Origin: an uncultured Alphaproteobacteria bacterium
Lineage (GTDB): Bacteria > Pseudomonadota > Alphaproteobacteria > HIMB59
Reading direction: 5' to 3'
Length of the DNA: 56,928 nt
Assembly: GCA_902546975.1 (NCBI GenBank)
Contig: CACCLU010000004.1
Location: forward strand, 153,134 to 210,061
A program made the translations under genes and the position numbers. Of this stretch, positions 15,809-25,262 are shown in pieces. The stretch's first letter is position 1. Each line of letters starts with the position of its first letter. The notes beneath the pieces were generated by a model, which saw only the letters and a program-made list of their open reading frames with translations, did no database searches and was not told the origin of the DNA.

Positions 15809-16995
15809 TGAATCTGCACGAATACCAAGCGAAAATATTATTAAAAAATAATAACGTTAGAGTTTTAAATGGCTACCCAGTATTAGATGATAGCGATATA
15901 GAAACTGCTGTAGACTCTATCCAAACACCCGTTATGGTTGTGAAGTCTCAAATTCATGCAGGTGGAAGAGGCGCGGGAAAATTTACAGATAGTGGTGATG
16001 ACAAAGGCGGTGTGAGAGTTTGCTTCTCAAAAGATGAAGCCAAAGACAATGCAAAAAAAATGTTTGGTAAAACTTTAGTTACAAAACAAACTGGTCCAAG
16101 TGGAAAACAGGTAAATAGACTTTATATTGAAGAAGGGTGCGATATCAAAAAAGAGTACTATCTAAGTATGCTCGTGGACAGAGCCTCATCTTCAATTTCA
16201 ATTATAGCCTCTACTGAGGGTGGCATGGAAATTGAGGAGGTAGCAGAAAAGCAACCTGAAAAAATTATTACTGTCAATGTCCCTGGGGACAGTATTATTG
16301 GCCAAAATAGTTTAAATAAATTAACTGAAGGTCTTAATATAGATCAAAACCTATCAAATGATTTTTGTGATCAAATTCAAAAAATTTACAATAGCTTTTT
16401 GTCTTCAGATGCCTCTTTAGTAGAGGTTAATCCTTTTGTATTGACTGGTGAGGGTAATTTTTTGGCTTTAGATGCGAAGGTATCGATAGACGATAATGCG
16501 CTTTATAAACATAAAGATGTAGCTTCAATGAGAGACGAAACTGAAGAGGACCCTGCAGAGATTGAGGCTTCAAAACATGAGCTTAACTACGTCAAATTAG
16601 ATGGTCAAATTGGATGCATGGTAAATGGAGCTGGTCTTGCAATGGGGACAATGGATATAATTAAGTTACATGGTGGCAGTCCTGCGAATTTTCTAGATGT
16701 AGGAGGAGGAGCTACAAAAGAGAGAGTGGCAAAAGCTTTTTCTATAATTCTGCAAGATCCAAATGTAAAAGCTATTTTGGTAAATATTTTTGGTGGCATT
16801 ATGAAATGTGACATTATTGCTGAGGGTGTGGTAGCTGCAGCTAAAGAGCTATCTATTCAAGTTCCATTGGTAGTAAGATTAGAAGGGACCAATGTTGACC
16901 TAGGAAAAGAAATTTTAAATAAATCTGGGCTGTCAATTATTTCGGCAGATAATTTAGAAGATGCAGCTCAAAAGGCAGTTAGGGCTTTAAACTAA
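15808..16995 (+). CDS. sucC: Succinate-CoA ligase (ADP-forming) beta subunit
   Basis: A 395-residue ATP-grasp protein close to alphaproteobacterial SucC along its length: [13 protein letters not shown] start, [14 protein letters not shown] (about 46-59), [28 protein letters not shown]-like grasp region, [31 protein letters not shown] and [16 protein letters not shown] at the C-terminal ligase domain. With SucD it interconverts succinyl-CoA and succinate with nucleotide phosphorylation in the TCA cycle. The related malate-CoA ligase (MtkA) of the serine cycle is a less likely alternative. sucAB and mdh are not adjacent, unlike in many alphaproteobacteria. It has an AAGGAG Shine-Dalgarno sequence. 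Confidence 0.92.
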   Translation: MNLHEYQAKILLKNNNVRVLNGYPVLDDSDIETAVDSIQTPVMVVKSQIHAGGRGAGKFTDSGDDKGGVRVCFSKDEAKDNAKKMFGKTLVTKQTGPSGKQVNRLYIEEGCDIKKEYYLSMLVDRASSSISIIASTEGGMEIEEVAEKQPEKIITVNVPGDSIIGQNSLNKLTEGLNIDQNLSNDFCDQIQKIYNSFLSSDASLVEVNPFVLTGEGNFLALDAKVSIDDNALYKHKDVASMRDETEEDPAEIEASKHELNYVKLDGQIGCMVNGAGLAMGTMDIIKLHGGSPANFLDVGGGATKERVAKAFSIILQDPNVKAILVNIFGGIMKCDIIAEGVVAAAKELSIQVPLVVRLEGTNVDLGKEILNKSGLSIISADNLEDAAQKAVRALN

Positions 16996-17005
16996 AGGAG
17001 AAATT

Positions 17006-17878
17006 ATGTCAGTATTAATTAATAAAAACACAAAAGTTATTTGCCAGGGTTTTACTGGTTCTCAAGGTACATTTCACTCAGAACAAGCTATAAAATATGG
17101 AACTCAAATGGTTGGTGGGGTGACACCAAAGAAAGGTGGTCAAGAGCATTTAGGACTTCCTGTGTTTAATAGTGTTAAAGAGGCAAAAGACAACACAGAT
17201 GCAAATGCAACTGTAATATACGTTCCACCTCCTTTTGCAGCTGGTGCTATAACTGAAGCGATTGATGCAGACATGGAAATAATTGTTTGTATAACTGAAG
17301 GAGTTCCAGTTCTTGATATGATGCAAGTAAAAAGAAAATTGGAAAAATCAAAATCGCGTTTAATTGGACCCAACTGCCCTGGAATAATTACTCCTGATGA
17401 ATGCAAAATAGGCATTATGCCAGGTCATATTCACCAAAAAGGAAAAATAGGAGTTGTTAGTAGATCTGGCACATTGACATATGAAGCAGTAGCACAAACT
17501 TCTGCTGTAGGTCTAGGTCAATCGACTTGTATTGGTATTGGGGGAGATCCTATTAACGGAACAAACTTTATAGATTGCCTTGATCTCTTTTTAAAAGATC
17601 CGGAAACCGAAGGAATCATAATGATCGGAGAGATTGGTGGAACTGCTGAAGAGGAAGCTGCAGAATTTATTAAAAAATCTGAAATAAAAAAACCAGTTGC
17701 TTCTTTTATAGCTGGTGCTAGTGCTCCTGCTGGAAAAAGAATGGGTCATGCAGGTGCAATTATTTCGGGTGGAAAAGGCACCGCAGAGTCAAAGTTTAGT
17801 GCTTTAGAGGAAGCAGGAGTTCATATATCCAAATCACCAGCAAAACTAGGTGAGACAATCAAAGAGGCTTTAAACTAA
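17006..17878 (+). CDS. sucD: Succinate-CoA ligase alpha subunit
   Basis: A 290-residue CoA-binding subunit. The N-terminal Rossmann part has [19 protein letters not shown] and [11 protein letters not shown], the usual SucD signature. The C-terminal part has [30 protein letters not shown] and the phosphohistidine loop [15 protein letters not shown] with His248. It follows sucC by 10 bp with an AAAGGAG Shine-Dalgarno sequence. Its TAA stop overlaps the TAG stop of the convergent ketopantoate-reductase-like gene by 4 bp, leaving no room for a terminator hairpin between them. Confidence 0.93.
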   Translation: MSVLINKNTKVICQGFTGSQGTFHSEQAIKYGTQMVGGVTPKKGGQEHLGLPVFNSVKEAKDNTDANATVIYVPPPFAAGAITEAIDADMEIIVCITEGVPVLDMMQVKRKLEKSKSRLIGPNCPGIITPDECKIGIMPGHIHQKGKIGVVSRSGTLTYEAVAQTSAVGLGQSTCIGIGGDPINGTNFIDCLDLFLKDPETEGIIMIGEIGGTAEEEAAEFIKKSEIKKPVASFIAGASAPAGKRMGHAGAIISGGKGTAESKFSALEEAGVHISKSPAKLGETIKEALN

Positions 17879-18852
17879 TATAATTTAGCTTCTTTAGCTC
17901 TAAGTTTAGTTAAAGCAAGAACTGTATCAATTGTAGGAGTTGGAACATTTGTAATTTTTCCAAGCTCTTGAACAGATGTGATTAAAGCATCAATCTCCAT
18001 AGGTCTATCACGTTCTAAATCTTGAAGCATAGATGTTTTATGTTCGCCAACTGCTTTAGCTGCATCAATTCTTCTCTCAACATCGAAAGGCTTGTCTATT
18101 CCTAAATTTTGAGAAATTGCATGAGCCTCATTCATCATATTTTTTATGACGGCTCTGACTTCGTCATTGCTGCAAATTTTGACAAGTGTAGATGTTGTAA
18201 GTGCACTGATAGGATTAAGAGAAAGATTACCAAAAAGTTTTAACCAGATATCGCCTTTTATATTAGGTCTAACAGGTGCTTGAAAGCCTGCTTTCTCTAA
18301 AGTCTCAGAAAGATTTTTAATTCTATCTGTTTCCTCTCCATTAATTTCTCCTAGTTGAAACTTATCTCCCTCTAAGTGCTGAATAACGCCTGGTTTGATA
18401 ACTTCTGATGCGGGATTAACTATACAGCCGATGATTTTTTCAGGGCCAATTCGATCCCATTGACTTCCATCTGGATCAACTGAAGTAACTTTTTTATCTT
18501 TGAAATCAGGGTTAGTGTGATTGTAGAAATACCACCATGGGATACCATTCACACCCCAAACAAATGAAGTATCATCTTTCATAAGAACTTCAAATGCATC
18601 AAGACAACCCGGAACTGAATGAGCTTTTAAAGTAACAAAAATATAGTCTTGCTTTCCAGCTTTTTCCGCAGTGTCTACACATTTTGGATATACAACTAGT
18701 TCTTTGCCATCTTTTCTTAATCTCAATCCATCTTGCTTAATAGCCTGATAATGAGGCCCTCTAGCAATTAAAGTTACATCTGCACCTATATTAGTGAGTT
18801 TTGCTCCCAGATAACCACCAATAGCTCCTGCACCGTATATACAAATTTTCAT
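17875..18852 (-). CDS. Ketopantoate reductase (PanE/ApbA) family dehydrogenase
   Basis: A 325-residue NADP-type reductase. The Rossmann motif [15 protein letters not shown] is at the N-terminus. [10 protein letters not shown] and [10 protein letters not shown] follow, then the catalytic-type lysine region [20 protein letters not shown]. The C-terminal helical domain has [18 protein letters not shown], the conserved family segment with the Glu contacting substrate. The fold and motifs are firm, but many members do not act on ketopantoate. It starts 1 base after the stop of the serine-glyoxylate aminotransferase gene, so the two are co-expressed. Since that aminotransferase makes hydroxypyruvate, reduction of a 2-oxo acid in the same route is a reasonable inference, with panE as the conservative alternative. 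Confidence 0.8.
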   Translation of the reverse strand: MKICIYGAGAIGGYLGAKLTNIGADVTLIARGPHYQAIKQDGLRLRKDGKELVVYPKCVDTAEKAGKQDYIFVTLKAHSVPGCLDAFEVLMKDDTSFVWGVNGIPWWYFYNHTNPDFKDKKVTSVDPDGSQWDRIGPEKIIGCIVNPASEVIKPGVIQHLEGDKFQLGEINGEETDRIKNLSETLEKAGFQAPVRPNIKGDIWLKLFGNLSLNPISALTTSTLVKICSNDEVRAVIKNMMNEAHAISQNLGIDKPFDVERRIDAAKAVGEHKTSMLQDLERDRPMEIDALITSVQELGKITNVPTPTIDTVLALTKLRAKEAKLY

Positions 18853-20013
18853 TTAAGCCTTTAAATGTTTGATGGCAGCAGCAACACCACTTCCAAGTTC
18901 AAATTTTATTCCCACATCGTACATGGCTAATTCTGCGGTAGAGATTGCACCTAAAATCATGGTGCTATTTAAATCTCCAAGGTGGCCTATTCTAAACAAC
19001 TTTCCAGCTACTTTATTAAGCCCTCCACCAAACGAGGTGTTATACTTGTTGTATGCTGTTTTAACAACATCAGTAGAGTCAATTCCCTCAGGTACCATTA
19101 TTGCTGTAACAGTATTTGAATAAAGTGATGGATCTTTTGCACAAAGTTTAAGACCCCATGCATTAGATGCTTTTTGAACAGCTTGTGCTAAAAATTTATG
19201 ACGTGCATAAATATTATCAATTCCCTCTTCCATCATCATATTAAGCGCCTCTCTAAGTCCTCTTAGAAGTGGCATTGGATTAGTGTAAGGCCAATAGCCT
19301 GTTTCATTTATTTTAAGCATATCATGATAATCATAGTAAGCTCTGGGTAAGTTAGATGTTTTTGCAATTTCTAATGCCTTTTGGCTTACACAAGATATAG
19401 CTAAACCAGCAGGTAACATAAATCCTTTTTGAGAGCCTGAAACTGCAACATCAACCCCCCATGCATCCATTTCAAATTTGATTGAGCCAATTGAGCTTAC
19501 GCCATCAACAAGTAATAAGGCTGGATGATTTAGATTATTTAAAAGATCTCTTGTTGCTTTGACATCATTTGTAACGCCTGTTGAAGTTTCATTATGAGTT
19601 ACAAGAACTGCTTTAATTTTATGATCTTTGTCTTCTGATAATATTTTTTCAAATTCGTCATGAGGCGTCCCGGAACCCCACTCTAAATCAACTTCCTCAA
19701 CATCAATATGTAGTTTTTTACACATTTCTATCCAAAGGTGTGAAAAATGTCCAAATCTAGCTGATAAAACTTTATCTCCCTTACTTAATAAATTTGTAAG
19801 TGCTGCTTCCCATCCACTTGAACCTGTACCAGGGAATATAATTGGTTGTGCAGATGTTGTCTCAAAAACTTTTTTTAAATCCTTTATTAGTGGGTGCCAA
19901 AATTTATCCATACCGGGTGCACGGTGGTCCTCGTTTGAAATATCCATCGCCTGTCTTACCCTATCTGGCATGTTTGTAGGTCCTGGTACGAAAAGTGAAA
20001 TTTTACCTGGCAT
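18853..20013 (-). CDS. sgaA: Serine-glyoxylate aminotransferase (PLP, class V)
   Basis: A 386-residue class V PLP aminotransferase. The start MPGKISLFVPGPTNMPDRVR and EDHRAPGMD match SgaA/AGXT proteins. IFPGTGSSGWEAALTNLLS binds cofactor phosphate. THNETSTGVTNDV, LLVDGVSSIGSIKFEMDAWG and the PLP-lysine loop AVSGSQKGFMLPAGL follow, and MMMEEGIDNIYARHKFLA near the C-terminal domain is typical of serine-glyoxylate enzymes of methylotrophs. It converts serine plus glyoxylate to hydroxypyruvate plus glycine. It is transcribed with the PanE-like gene. With glyA at 33348-34625 it could form part of a glyoxylate/serine C1 route, although no other serine-cycle gene is visible. Confidence 0.9.
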   Translation of the reverse strand: MPGKISLFVPGPTNMPDRVRQAMDISNEDHRAPGMDKFWHPLIKDLKKVFETTSAQPIIFPGTGSSGWEAALTNLLSKGDKVLSARFGHFSHLWIEMCKKLHIDVEEVDLEWGSGTPHDEFEKILSEDKDHKIKAVLVTHNETSTGVTNDVKATRDLLNNLNHPALLLVDGVSSIGSIKFEMDAWGVDVAVSGSQKGFMLPAGLAISCVSQKALEIAKTSNLPRAYYDYHDMLKINETGYWPYTNPMPLLRGLREALNMMMEEGIDNIYARHKFLAQAVQKASNAWGLKLCAKDPSLYSNTVTAIMVPEGIDSTDVVKTAYNKYNTSFGGGLNKVAGKLFRIGHLGDLNSTMILGAISTAELAMYDVGIKFELGSGVAAAIKHLKA

Positions 20014-20114
20014 AATTTATTCTATATCCTTTCTATACAAATAATGACCTTATGGATTGCTTTAATACAATATTTATTAAAATTTCACAAAGTGAAATAA
20101 AAAAGTCAATATTT

Positions 20115-20189
20115 TGGCATCTCCTACGGGAATCGAACCCGTGTCTTCACCGTGAAAGGGTGATGTCCTAACCGCTAGACGAAGGAGAC
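20115..20189 (-). tRNA. tRNA-Glu (anticodon TTC)
   Basis: The minus strand folds as a 75-nt tRNA including an encoded CCA. The acceptor arm is GTCTCCT/AGGAGAT with a G1-U72 wobble pair, the D-arm includes AGCGGTTAGGACA, the anticodon loop is CTTTCAC (TTC), and the T-loop is GGGTTCGATTCCC. The body matches alphaproteobacterial tRNA-Glu closely. It sits alone between the sgaA gene and recJ. Confidence 0.95.
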
Positions 20190-20236
20190 ATCGGTGTTTA
20201 AAACAAACAAAATAGCTAGATTTACTAAAAAATCAA

Positions 20237-21958
20237 TCAATGAATATCTTCAAGATGAATTATAGTTTTTTCACTATAAGTATCTTTTTTTACCTTAAAA
20301 TAGCAATTAAACTCAGGTTTGTTTGATAAATAATTTTTTAATTCTTTCGATGAAATATCGAAGAACATTCCCTCACATGAAAAGCCAAGATTATCAGATA
20401 CTTTTAATTTGGCATGCTTATCTTTAAAAATTTGTAATATTTCAATTTTAGCATTTTCAATTTTAAATATTGGTTCAGCATTTTGTTGGCCAAAAGGACT
20501 TAAAGACTCAAGGTCACTTAAAAGATTATTATTGATCACATTAACATCAATTAAAGAGTCATAAGACTTTTCATTTAAAATTTCCAGGTTATTTGTCTGT
20601 TCAATTAAAAAGTTTTTAAATTCATCAACATTTTCTTTTTTTAAAGTAAAACCACAGGCTTTATGGTGACCGCCACCTTTAATCAAAATACCTTTTTCTG
20701 TAGCTTGCATCATCAATAATCCAATATTTTTTTCACCCTGCGATCTACCTGATCCAACAACCAAATCGTTTGACTGAGTCATTACAAATGATGGACGATT
20801 ATTAATACGCATTAATCTTCCAGCTATAATTCCTACAACGCCAATATGCCATTTTTCATCATAGAAAAAATTTATATTTAAATTGTTATTGATGTTGATA
20901 TCTATTTCTTTAACAATTTTCGATTGAATTTTTTGTCTGTTTTGATTGTGTAGCTCAATAATTTGTGCAAACTGAACAGCTTGGTGTATATTTTCTGAAG
21001 ATAAAAGATTATAAGCGAGTAAAGACTCTCCCATTCTTCCTCCAGCATTAATTCTAGGGCCTATAATATATCCGAGATGATATTCTGATATTTTTTGTTT
21101 TATCTTCGAAAGATTAATAAGAGTTTGTATACCTTTATTGCTGTTATCAGAATTAATTAGTTTCAGTCCTTGTTTTACAAGTGTTCGATTTATATTGTTT
21201 AAAGGAACTAAATCACAAATAGTAGCAAGAGAAACAAGATCTAAATATTTTAATACGTCTTTTTTTTCAAATATTTCCTCATTGTTTAAAAAAACAATAA
21301 CTAAAAATGATAGAGCTGTTGCACATAAATCATCAAGATTAGATTTATCCTCCGGTGTTTTAGGATTTATAACAATCGATTCATTAAAATAATGATCACA
21401 TTCATGATGATCAATTACAAGAAGTTCTGCACCTTGGCTGTTAATATACTTCTGTTCATCAAAATTATTGCTACCACAATCTAAAACCAAAATGTTCGAG
21501 CTAAATTCTAGTAATTTGTTACAGGCGGGTGTGCTTAATCCATACCCTTCATTTAATCTATTTGGAATATAAACAAAAACCTCAATGTCAAATTGAGTTA
21601 GATATTTTTTGAAAATTGATGCAGCACAGGCACCATCTACATCATAATCTGAGAATATAGAAATTTTTTTGTCATTTTTTGTTTTTTTAAAAAATGAAGT
21701 TATTTTTTTTAAATTATTTAATTTTAAAATTTCATTAAAAGATATGTTATCTTTTAATTTTGAATTTAAAAAATTTGGTATTTTACTAATTTTACGATTT
21801 ATTAATAATTTTGAAAGATTAATAGATATATTATTCTTTTGAGCGACTTCAAAAACTAATTCATCATTTAAATCTGAATTTAATGGTCTCCAAATAGTAC
21901 CGTTAAAACTCTTATCAGTAGTCAAGTTGTTTGATGTCAAAGTTGTGTTTTCCATCAA
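20237..21958 (-). CDS. recJ: Single-stranded-DNA-specific exonuclease RecJ
   Basis: A 573-residue DHH-family exonuclease that degrades single-stranded DNA 5' to 3' in recombination and mismatch repair. Motifs: FSDYDVDGACAASIFKKYL (motif I), LVLDCGSNN, VIDHHECDHYF with the DHH triad, a DHHA1 part with GGGHHKACGFTLK, and a C-terminal OB-like domain with PFGQQNAEPIF. The first residues overlap the end of glpX by 44 bp. Codon 1 or 2 are both ATG; a downstream start is possible because the first 20 residues are not conserved-looking. The hom-glpX-recJ order is standard in alphaproteobacteria. Confidence 0.93.
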   Translation of the reverse strand: MMENTTLTSNNLTTDKSFNGTIWRPLNSDLNDELVFEVAQKNNISINLSKLLINRKISKIPNFLNSKLKDNISFNEILKLNNLKKITSFFKKTKNDKKISIFSDYDVDGACAASIFKKYLTQFDIEVFVYIPNRLNEGYGLSTPACNKLLEFSSNILVLDCGSNNFDEQKYINSQGAELLVIDHHECDHYFNESIVINPKTPEDKSNLDDLCATALSFLVIVFLNNEEIFEKKDVLKYLDLVSLATICDLVPLNNINRTLVKQGLKLINSDNSNKGIQTLINLSKIKQKISEYHLGYIIGPRINAGGRMGESLLAYNLLSSENIHQAVQFAQIIELHNQNRQKIQSKIVKEIDININNNLNINFFYDEKWHIGVVGIIAGRLMRINNRPSFVMTQSNDLVVGSGRSQGEKNIGLLMMQATEKGILIKGGGHHKACGFTLKKENVDEFKNFLIEQTNNLEILNEKSYDSLIDVNVINNNLLSDLESLSPFGQQNAEPIFKIENAKIEILQIFKDKHAKLKVSDNLGFSCEGMFFDISSKELKNYLSNKPEFNCYFKVKKDTYSEKTIIHLEDIH

Positions 21959-22868
21959 TCTCTCTAATAGTTCCTGTTTTTGAACGCATCACAATAGAGT
22001 GTGTTGTAGCAAAATTCTTGTTTATGTTAATTCCACGAAGCATTGTACCATCAGTTACACCTGTAGCCGAAAACATAACGTCTCCTGTTGCTAGATCGTT
22101 TAGCTTATAAATTTTATCTAAATTTGTTATGCCCGTTTTTTTTGCTCTATCAATTTCTTGGTCATTATAAAATATAAGCTGCCCCTCTAAATATCCTCCA
22201 ACACATTGTAAAGCGGCAGCGGCTAGAACACCCTCTGGAGCGCCACCTATGCCGTAATACATATCAATGTTACTGCTATCGATGACAGAGGAAATGACAG
22301 CACTGACATCTCCATCACCAATAATTTTTATTCTAGCACCTGCAGATCTTATTATTTCAATATCTTCTTGGTGTCTTTCTCGATCTAAAACACATATTAC
22401 TAAATCCTCAGTATTAATTTTTTTATATTCTGCAAGTGCTTTAATATTTGATCTAAGATCTTGGTTGAGAGATACAACATTTTCATTTTCAACCTTAGCT
22501 GAAATTTTTCTCATATAGACATCTGGTGCATTTAAAAAACCACCCTCTTGAGCTAACGCAATAACAGCCATAGCGTTCTCTCCACCTTTTGCTGTTATTG
22601 TAGTACCCTCTAAAGGATCAAGGGCTATATCCACATTAGGGCCACCCTGACCAACTTTCTCACCTATGTAGAGCATGGGTGCTTCATCCCTCTCACCCTC
22701 ACCTATAACCACTGTTCCAGATATTGTAAGAGAATTTAGACACTTTCTCATTGCGTCTACAGCAGCCTGGTCAGCTGCCTTTTCATTCCCTCTACCAATA
22801 TGTTTAGAGGCAGCTAGTGCTGCAAATTCAGAAACTCGAACTAACTCAATAGCAAGATTTCTATCCAA
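21915..22868 (-). CDS. glpX: Class II fructose-1,6-bisphosphatase
   Basis: A 317-residue GlpX-type phosphatase of gluconeogenesis. Features: SKHIGRGNEKAADQAAVDAM near the N-terminus, VIGEGERDEAPMLYIGE (metal-binding acidic residues), ALDPLEGTTITAKGGENAM (the DPxEGT catalytic metal site) and YYGIGGAPEGVLAAAALQC. It overlaps hom by 8 bp upstream and recJ by 44 bp downstream. The enzyme hydrolyses fructose-1,6-bisphosphate in the cytoplasm, fitting a cell that grows on small organic acids. Confidence 0.94.
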   Translation of the reverse strand: MDRNLAIELVRVSEFAALAASKHIGRGNEKAADQAAVDAMRKCLNSLTISGTVVIGEGERDEAPMLYIGEKVGQGGPNVDIALDPLEGTTITAKGGENAMAVIALAQEGGFLNAPDVYMRKISAKVENENVVSLNQDLRSNIKALAEYKKINTEDLVICVLDRERHQEDIEIIRSAGARIKIIGDGDVSAVISSVIDSSNIDMYYGIGGAPEGVLAAAALQCVGGYLEGQLIFYNDQEIDRAKKTGITNLDKIYKLNDLATGDVMFSATGVTDGTMLRGININKNFATTHSIVMRSKTGTIREIDGKHNFDIKQLDY

Positions 22869-24147
22869 TATTTTCCTCTATCCTAATAACTGATATCTCG
22901 TTTTTAATAAAATTTCTTTTCTTTAAATTATTTACAACTTGAGTGATATTTTTTAAACCAACAGCGTCAGATATAATAATTATAGGAACAACTTTTTCGT
23001 TAGTAGTATTCAATTGAATTATAGATTTTATGGAAATTGATTTTTGAGAGAATAATTGAGCAATCGATTTAAGAACACCGACTTTGTTAAAAACAGACAT
23101 TCTTAAATAATATGGTCTTATTCTCTGTGATTGATTAACATACTTTGCAATCGACATTTGTGAGTATTTTTTTATAAAAATACCTTTATTAAAAGAGTGA
23201 CTGATAAATCTCTTTATATCTGAAATAATAGAAGTAGCTGTTGGGTATCCCCCTGCGCCTTTTCCAACTAAACTAGTTTTTATAAAATTCTCACCTTCAA
23301 AAGTGATAACATTTTCTTCAAAATTAGTTTTAGCAATCAAACTTGACTCTGGCACAAAGCAAGGTGCTACAGATGAAAAAAATTTATCTTTGTTCCTCTC
23401 TGTTATTGATACAAGTTTTAATTTATAACCAAGTTTAAGACCTTGTTCTAAATCTATTAGCTTAATATTTTCAATTCCATCGAAATACATATCAGAGAAT
23501 TTAAACTTTTTTCCAAAAGATATATTTGAAAGTAAGACAAGTTTGTGCATGGCGTCTCTACCAGATAAATCTGCACTTGAGTCTTGTTCAGCAAATCCAT
23601 TTTTAATAGCTTGTTCTAATGTTTCTTTGAAGCTAATCTTATTTTCATACATTTGTGAGATAATATAATTAGTTGTGCCATTAAAAATTCCATAAATTGA
23701 ATTTATTTTTGAGGGGTGAATACTCTTTTCTATTGTTCTTATTACAGGTACAGCGCCTAATACTGCAGCCTCAAAGCCTAAAAATAAATTTGACTTATCA
23801 AAACCCTCAAAAAACAAATTGGACTTTTCTGCTAATTGAGCCTTATTAGCAGTGACGAGAGATATTTTATTTTTTAAACAAAACTTGTAGAGATCATTTA
23901 TGTACTTTCCTGTACCCCCAATAGTTTCAATGATTAAATCTGGTTTAAATTGATTTAAACTCTTAAAATCACTTACCCATTTGTATTTACTAACATTGAT
24001 AATTCTTTTCTTTTTCTTATTTTTTGCTCCAATGGCAACTATTTCACATTTAGTGTCATCTAAAATATATGAATTTTTTTCTAAAAGCTTTACCACATGG
24101 GAGCCCACGACACCTAAACCTAAAATTGCTATTTTAATCTTGTTCAT
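22861..24147 (-). CDS. hom: Homoserine dehydrogenase
   Basis: A 428-residue enzyme. The N-terminal NAD(P) fold has LGLGVVGSHVVKLLEKN. The catalytic domain has TANKAQLAEKSNLFF, GFEAAVLGAVPVIRTI, the hallmark GIFNGTTNYIISQM, and QDSSADLSGRDAMHKL with the catalytic lysine region. The C-terminal ACT domain (about 350-425, starting at RPYYLRMSVFNKVGVLKSI) allows feedback control by threonine. It reduces aspartate semialdehyde to homoserine for threonine and methionine synthesis. Its start overlaps the small putative lipoprotein gene by 14 bp and its end overlaps glpX by 8 bp. Confidence 0.94.
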   Translation of the reverse strand: MNKIKIAILGLGVVGSHVVKLLEKNSYILDDTKCEIVAIGAKNKKKKRIINVSKYKWVSDFKSLNQFKPDLIIETIGGTGKYINDLYKFCLKNKISLVTANKAQLAEKSNLFFEGFDKSNLFLGFEAAVLGAVPVIRTIEKSIHPSKINSIYGIFNGTTNYIISQMYENKISFKETLEQAIKNGFAEQDSSADLSGRDAMHKLVLLSNISFGKKFKFSDMYFDGIENIKLIDLEQGLKLGYKLKLVSITERNKDKFFSSVAPCFVPESSLIAKTNFEENVITFEGENFIKTSLVGKGAGGYPTATSIISDIKRFISHSFNKGIFIKKYSQMSIAKYVNQSQRIRPYYLRMSVFNKVGVLKSIAQLFSQKSISIKSIIQLNTTNEKVVPIIIISDAVGLKNITQVVNNLKKRNFIKNEISVIRIEENIG

Positions 24148-24355
24148 TTTGAGATTTTAAAATTTCTTCTTTTCTAATATTACTCTTTTCATTGAATTCC
24201 TCTAATTCTTTTTTCTTTTCTAGTAAGTTTTTATCAAAATCTTTAAATGATCTTTCACATGATACTGTAATAATTAATAAAAAAATAAAAGAAAAAATAA
24301 ATAAAAAATTATCTTTTAGAGAACTGAAAACTACGTCTAGCTTTTTGCCTACCAT
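24134..24355 (-). CDS. Small putative lipoprotein or membrane-anchored coiled-coil protein
   Basis: This 73-residue reading frame has a basic N-terminus, one hydrophobic stretch ([15 protein letters not shown], a passable lipobox ending at Cys33), then a highly charged Lys/Glu-rich tail of 40 residues likely to form an alpha-helical coil. It overlaps the 3' end of rpsI by 47 bp and the hom start by 14 bp. The signal-plus-charged-tail layout and the filling of the rpsI-hom gap support a real gene. The long overlap with rpsI is a caution: the true start may lie later at a non-ATG codon. No family is recognised. Confidence 0.45.
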   Translation of the reverse strand: MVGKKLDVVFSSLKDNFLFIFSFIFLLIITVSCERSFKDFDKNLLEKKKELEEFNEKSNIRKEEILKSQNEQD

Positions 24356-24698
24356 ACTTTTTTCGTTCTACTGTTCTAGAGTCTCTTGTTAAAAAACCAT
24401 TTTTCTTTAATACATCTTTAGTGTTTGGGTCTATTTTTGTTAATGCTCTGCTAAGCCCATGTTTTATTGCACCTGCTTGACCAGATAAACCTCCACCTAA
24501 TACTGTAATTCTAAGATCCACAGAGTCTGATTTTTTTGCAACTTCTAATGGTTGGTTTATTATCATTCTTAGAGCTTTATCAGGGAAATAATCATCGATA
24601 TTTTTTTTATTAATTGTAATGTTTCCTGTTCCGTTAGTAATCCAAACTCTTGCAATAGACTCTTTACGTCTTCCAGTGCTATAGACCTGATCAGGCAT
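24309..24698 (-). CDS. rpsI: 30S ribosomal protein S9
   Basis: A 129-residue S9 protein with typical start [14 protein letters not shown], the core [19 protein letters not shown] and the C-terminal [20 protein letters not shown] ending in SKR, which reaches the P-site tRNA. It overlaps rplM by 8 bp, the usual rplM-rpsI pair. Confidence 0.97.
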   Translation of the reverse strand: MPDQVYSTGRRKESIARVWITNGTGNITINKKNIDDYFPDKALRMIINQPLEVAKKSDSVDLRITVLGGGLSGQAGAIKHGLSRALTKIDPNTKDVLKKNGFLTRDSRTVERKKYGRQKARRSFQFSKR

Positions 24699-25158
24699 TT
24701 ACTTTGTTCTTCCTATTCATTGACTTAAACTCTAAGTTTTTTGGATTTTGAGATTCATGTGGATGTTTAGCATCTTTATAAAGTTTTAAATTATTTTTCA
24801 TAAGATCTCTAAACAAAGGAGAATTTGGAAGCATTCCTTTTATTGCTTTTTTAATTATATCGTTAGATTTATTATTTTGTTTAAGTTTGTCGGGTGTGGT
24901 TTCTTTAATTCCACCAGGGTGACCGGTGTGTTTGTAATATTTTTTTTCAGTGTTTTTGTTGCCTGAAAATTTTACCTTATCTGTGTTAATAATAATTACA
25001 CCATCTCCAACTGGCAAGTTAGGCGAATATTGTGGCTTGTTTTTGCCTTTAAGAATTAAACTTACCCTTGAAGCAAGCCTTCCAACAGAAATATCGGTGG
25101 CATCAAGCAGATGCCATGCTTTTTGAAATTCAGATTTTTTTAAAGTAGTTGTCTTCAC
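24691..25158 (-). CDS. rplM: 50S ribosomal protein L13
   Basis: A 155-residue L13 protein: [53 protein letters not shown] and [20 protein letters not shown] are all standard. The start is GTG at 25158 without a Shine-Dalgarno sequence; a good promoter ends only about 9 bp upstream, suggesting a leaderless or near-leaderless message. It is followed by rpsI with an 8-bp overlap. Confidence 0.97.
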   Translation of the reverse strand: MKTTTLKKSEFQKAWHLLDATDISVGRLASRVSLILKGKNKPQYSPNLPVGDGVIIINTDKVKFSGNKNTEKKYYKHTGHPGGIKETTPDKLKQNNKSNDIIKKAIKGMLPNSPLFRDLMKNNLKLYKDAKHPHESQNPKNLEFKSMNRKNKVNA

Positions 25159-25167
25159 GATAGAGGG

Positions 25168-25195
25168 AATATAAGTAAAATCATTAAAAAATCAA
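25168..25195 (-). promoter_or_regulatory. Putative promoter of rplM-rpsI
   Basis: On the minus strand TTGATT (25190-25195) and TATATT (25168-25173) are separated by 16 bp. The GTG start of rplM is 9 bp after the -10 box, so transcription would begin about 0-3 bases before the start codon. In AT-rich DNA such matches occur by chance, but it is the only space available for an rplM promoter after tRNA-Pro. Confidence 0.4.
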
Positions 25196-25262
25196 GAATT
25201 ATAGATAAAAATTTTACATAAATTGATAATAAATAGATTTTTAAACATTATTCTCTTTTTTT

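Noticed and set aside
15808-17878. sucCD read as malate-CoA ligase (mtkAB) of a serine cycle, prompted by the nearby sgaA and glyA
   Set aside because: Both subunits follow alphaproteobacterial SucC/SucD closely and no malyl-CoA lyase, PEP carboxylase or glycerate kinase gene is visible; not excluded, but not supported.
24192-24392. Plus-strand open frame opposite rpsI/hom
   Set aside because: It is antisense to rpsI and to the small lipoprotein frame, is serine-rich from mirrored lysine/AT codons, and has no supporting features.
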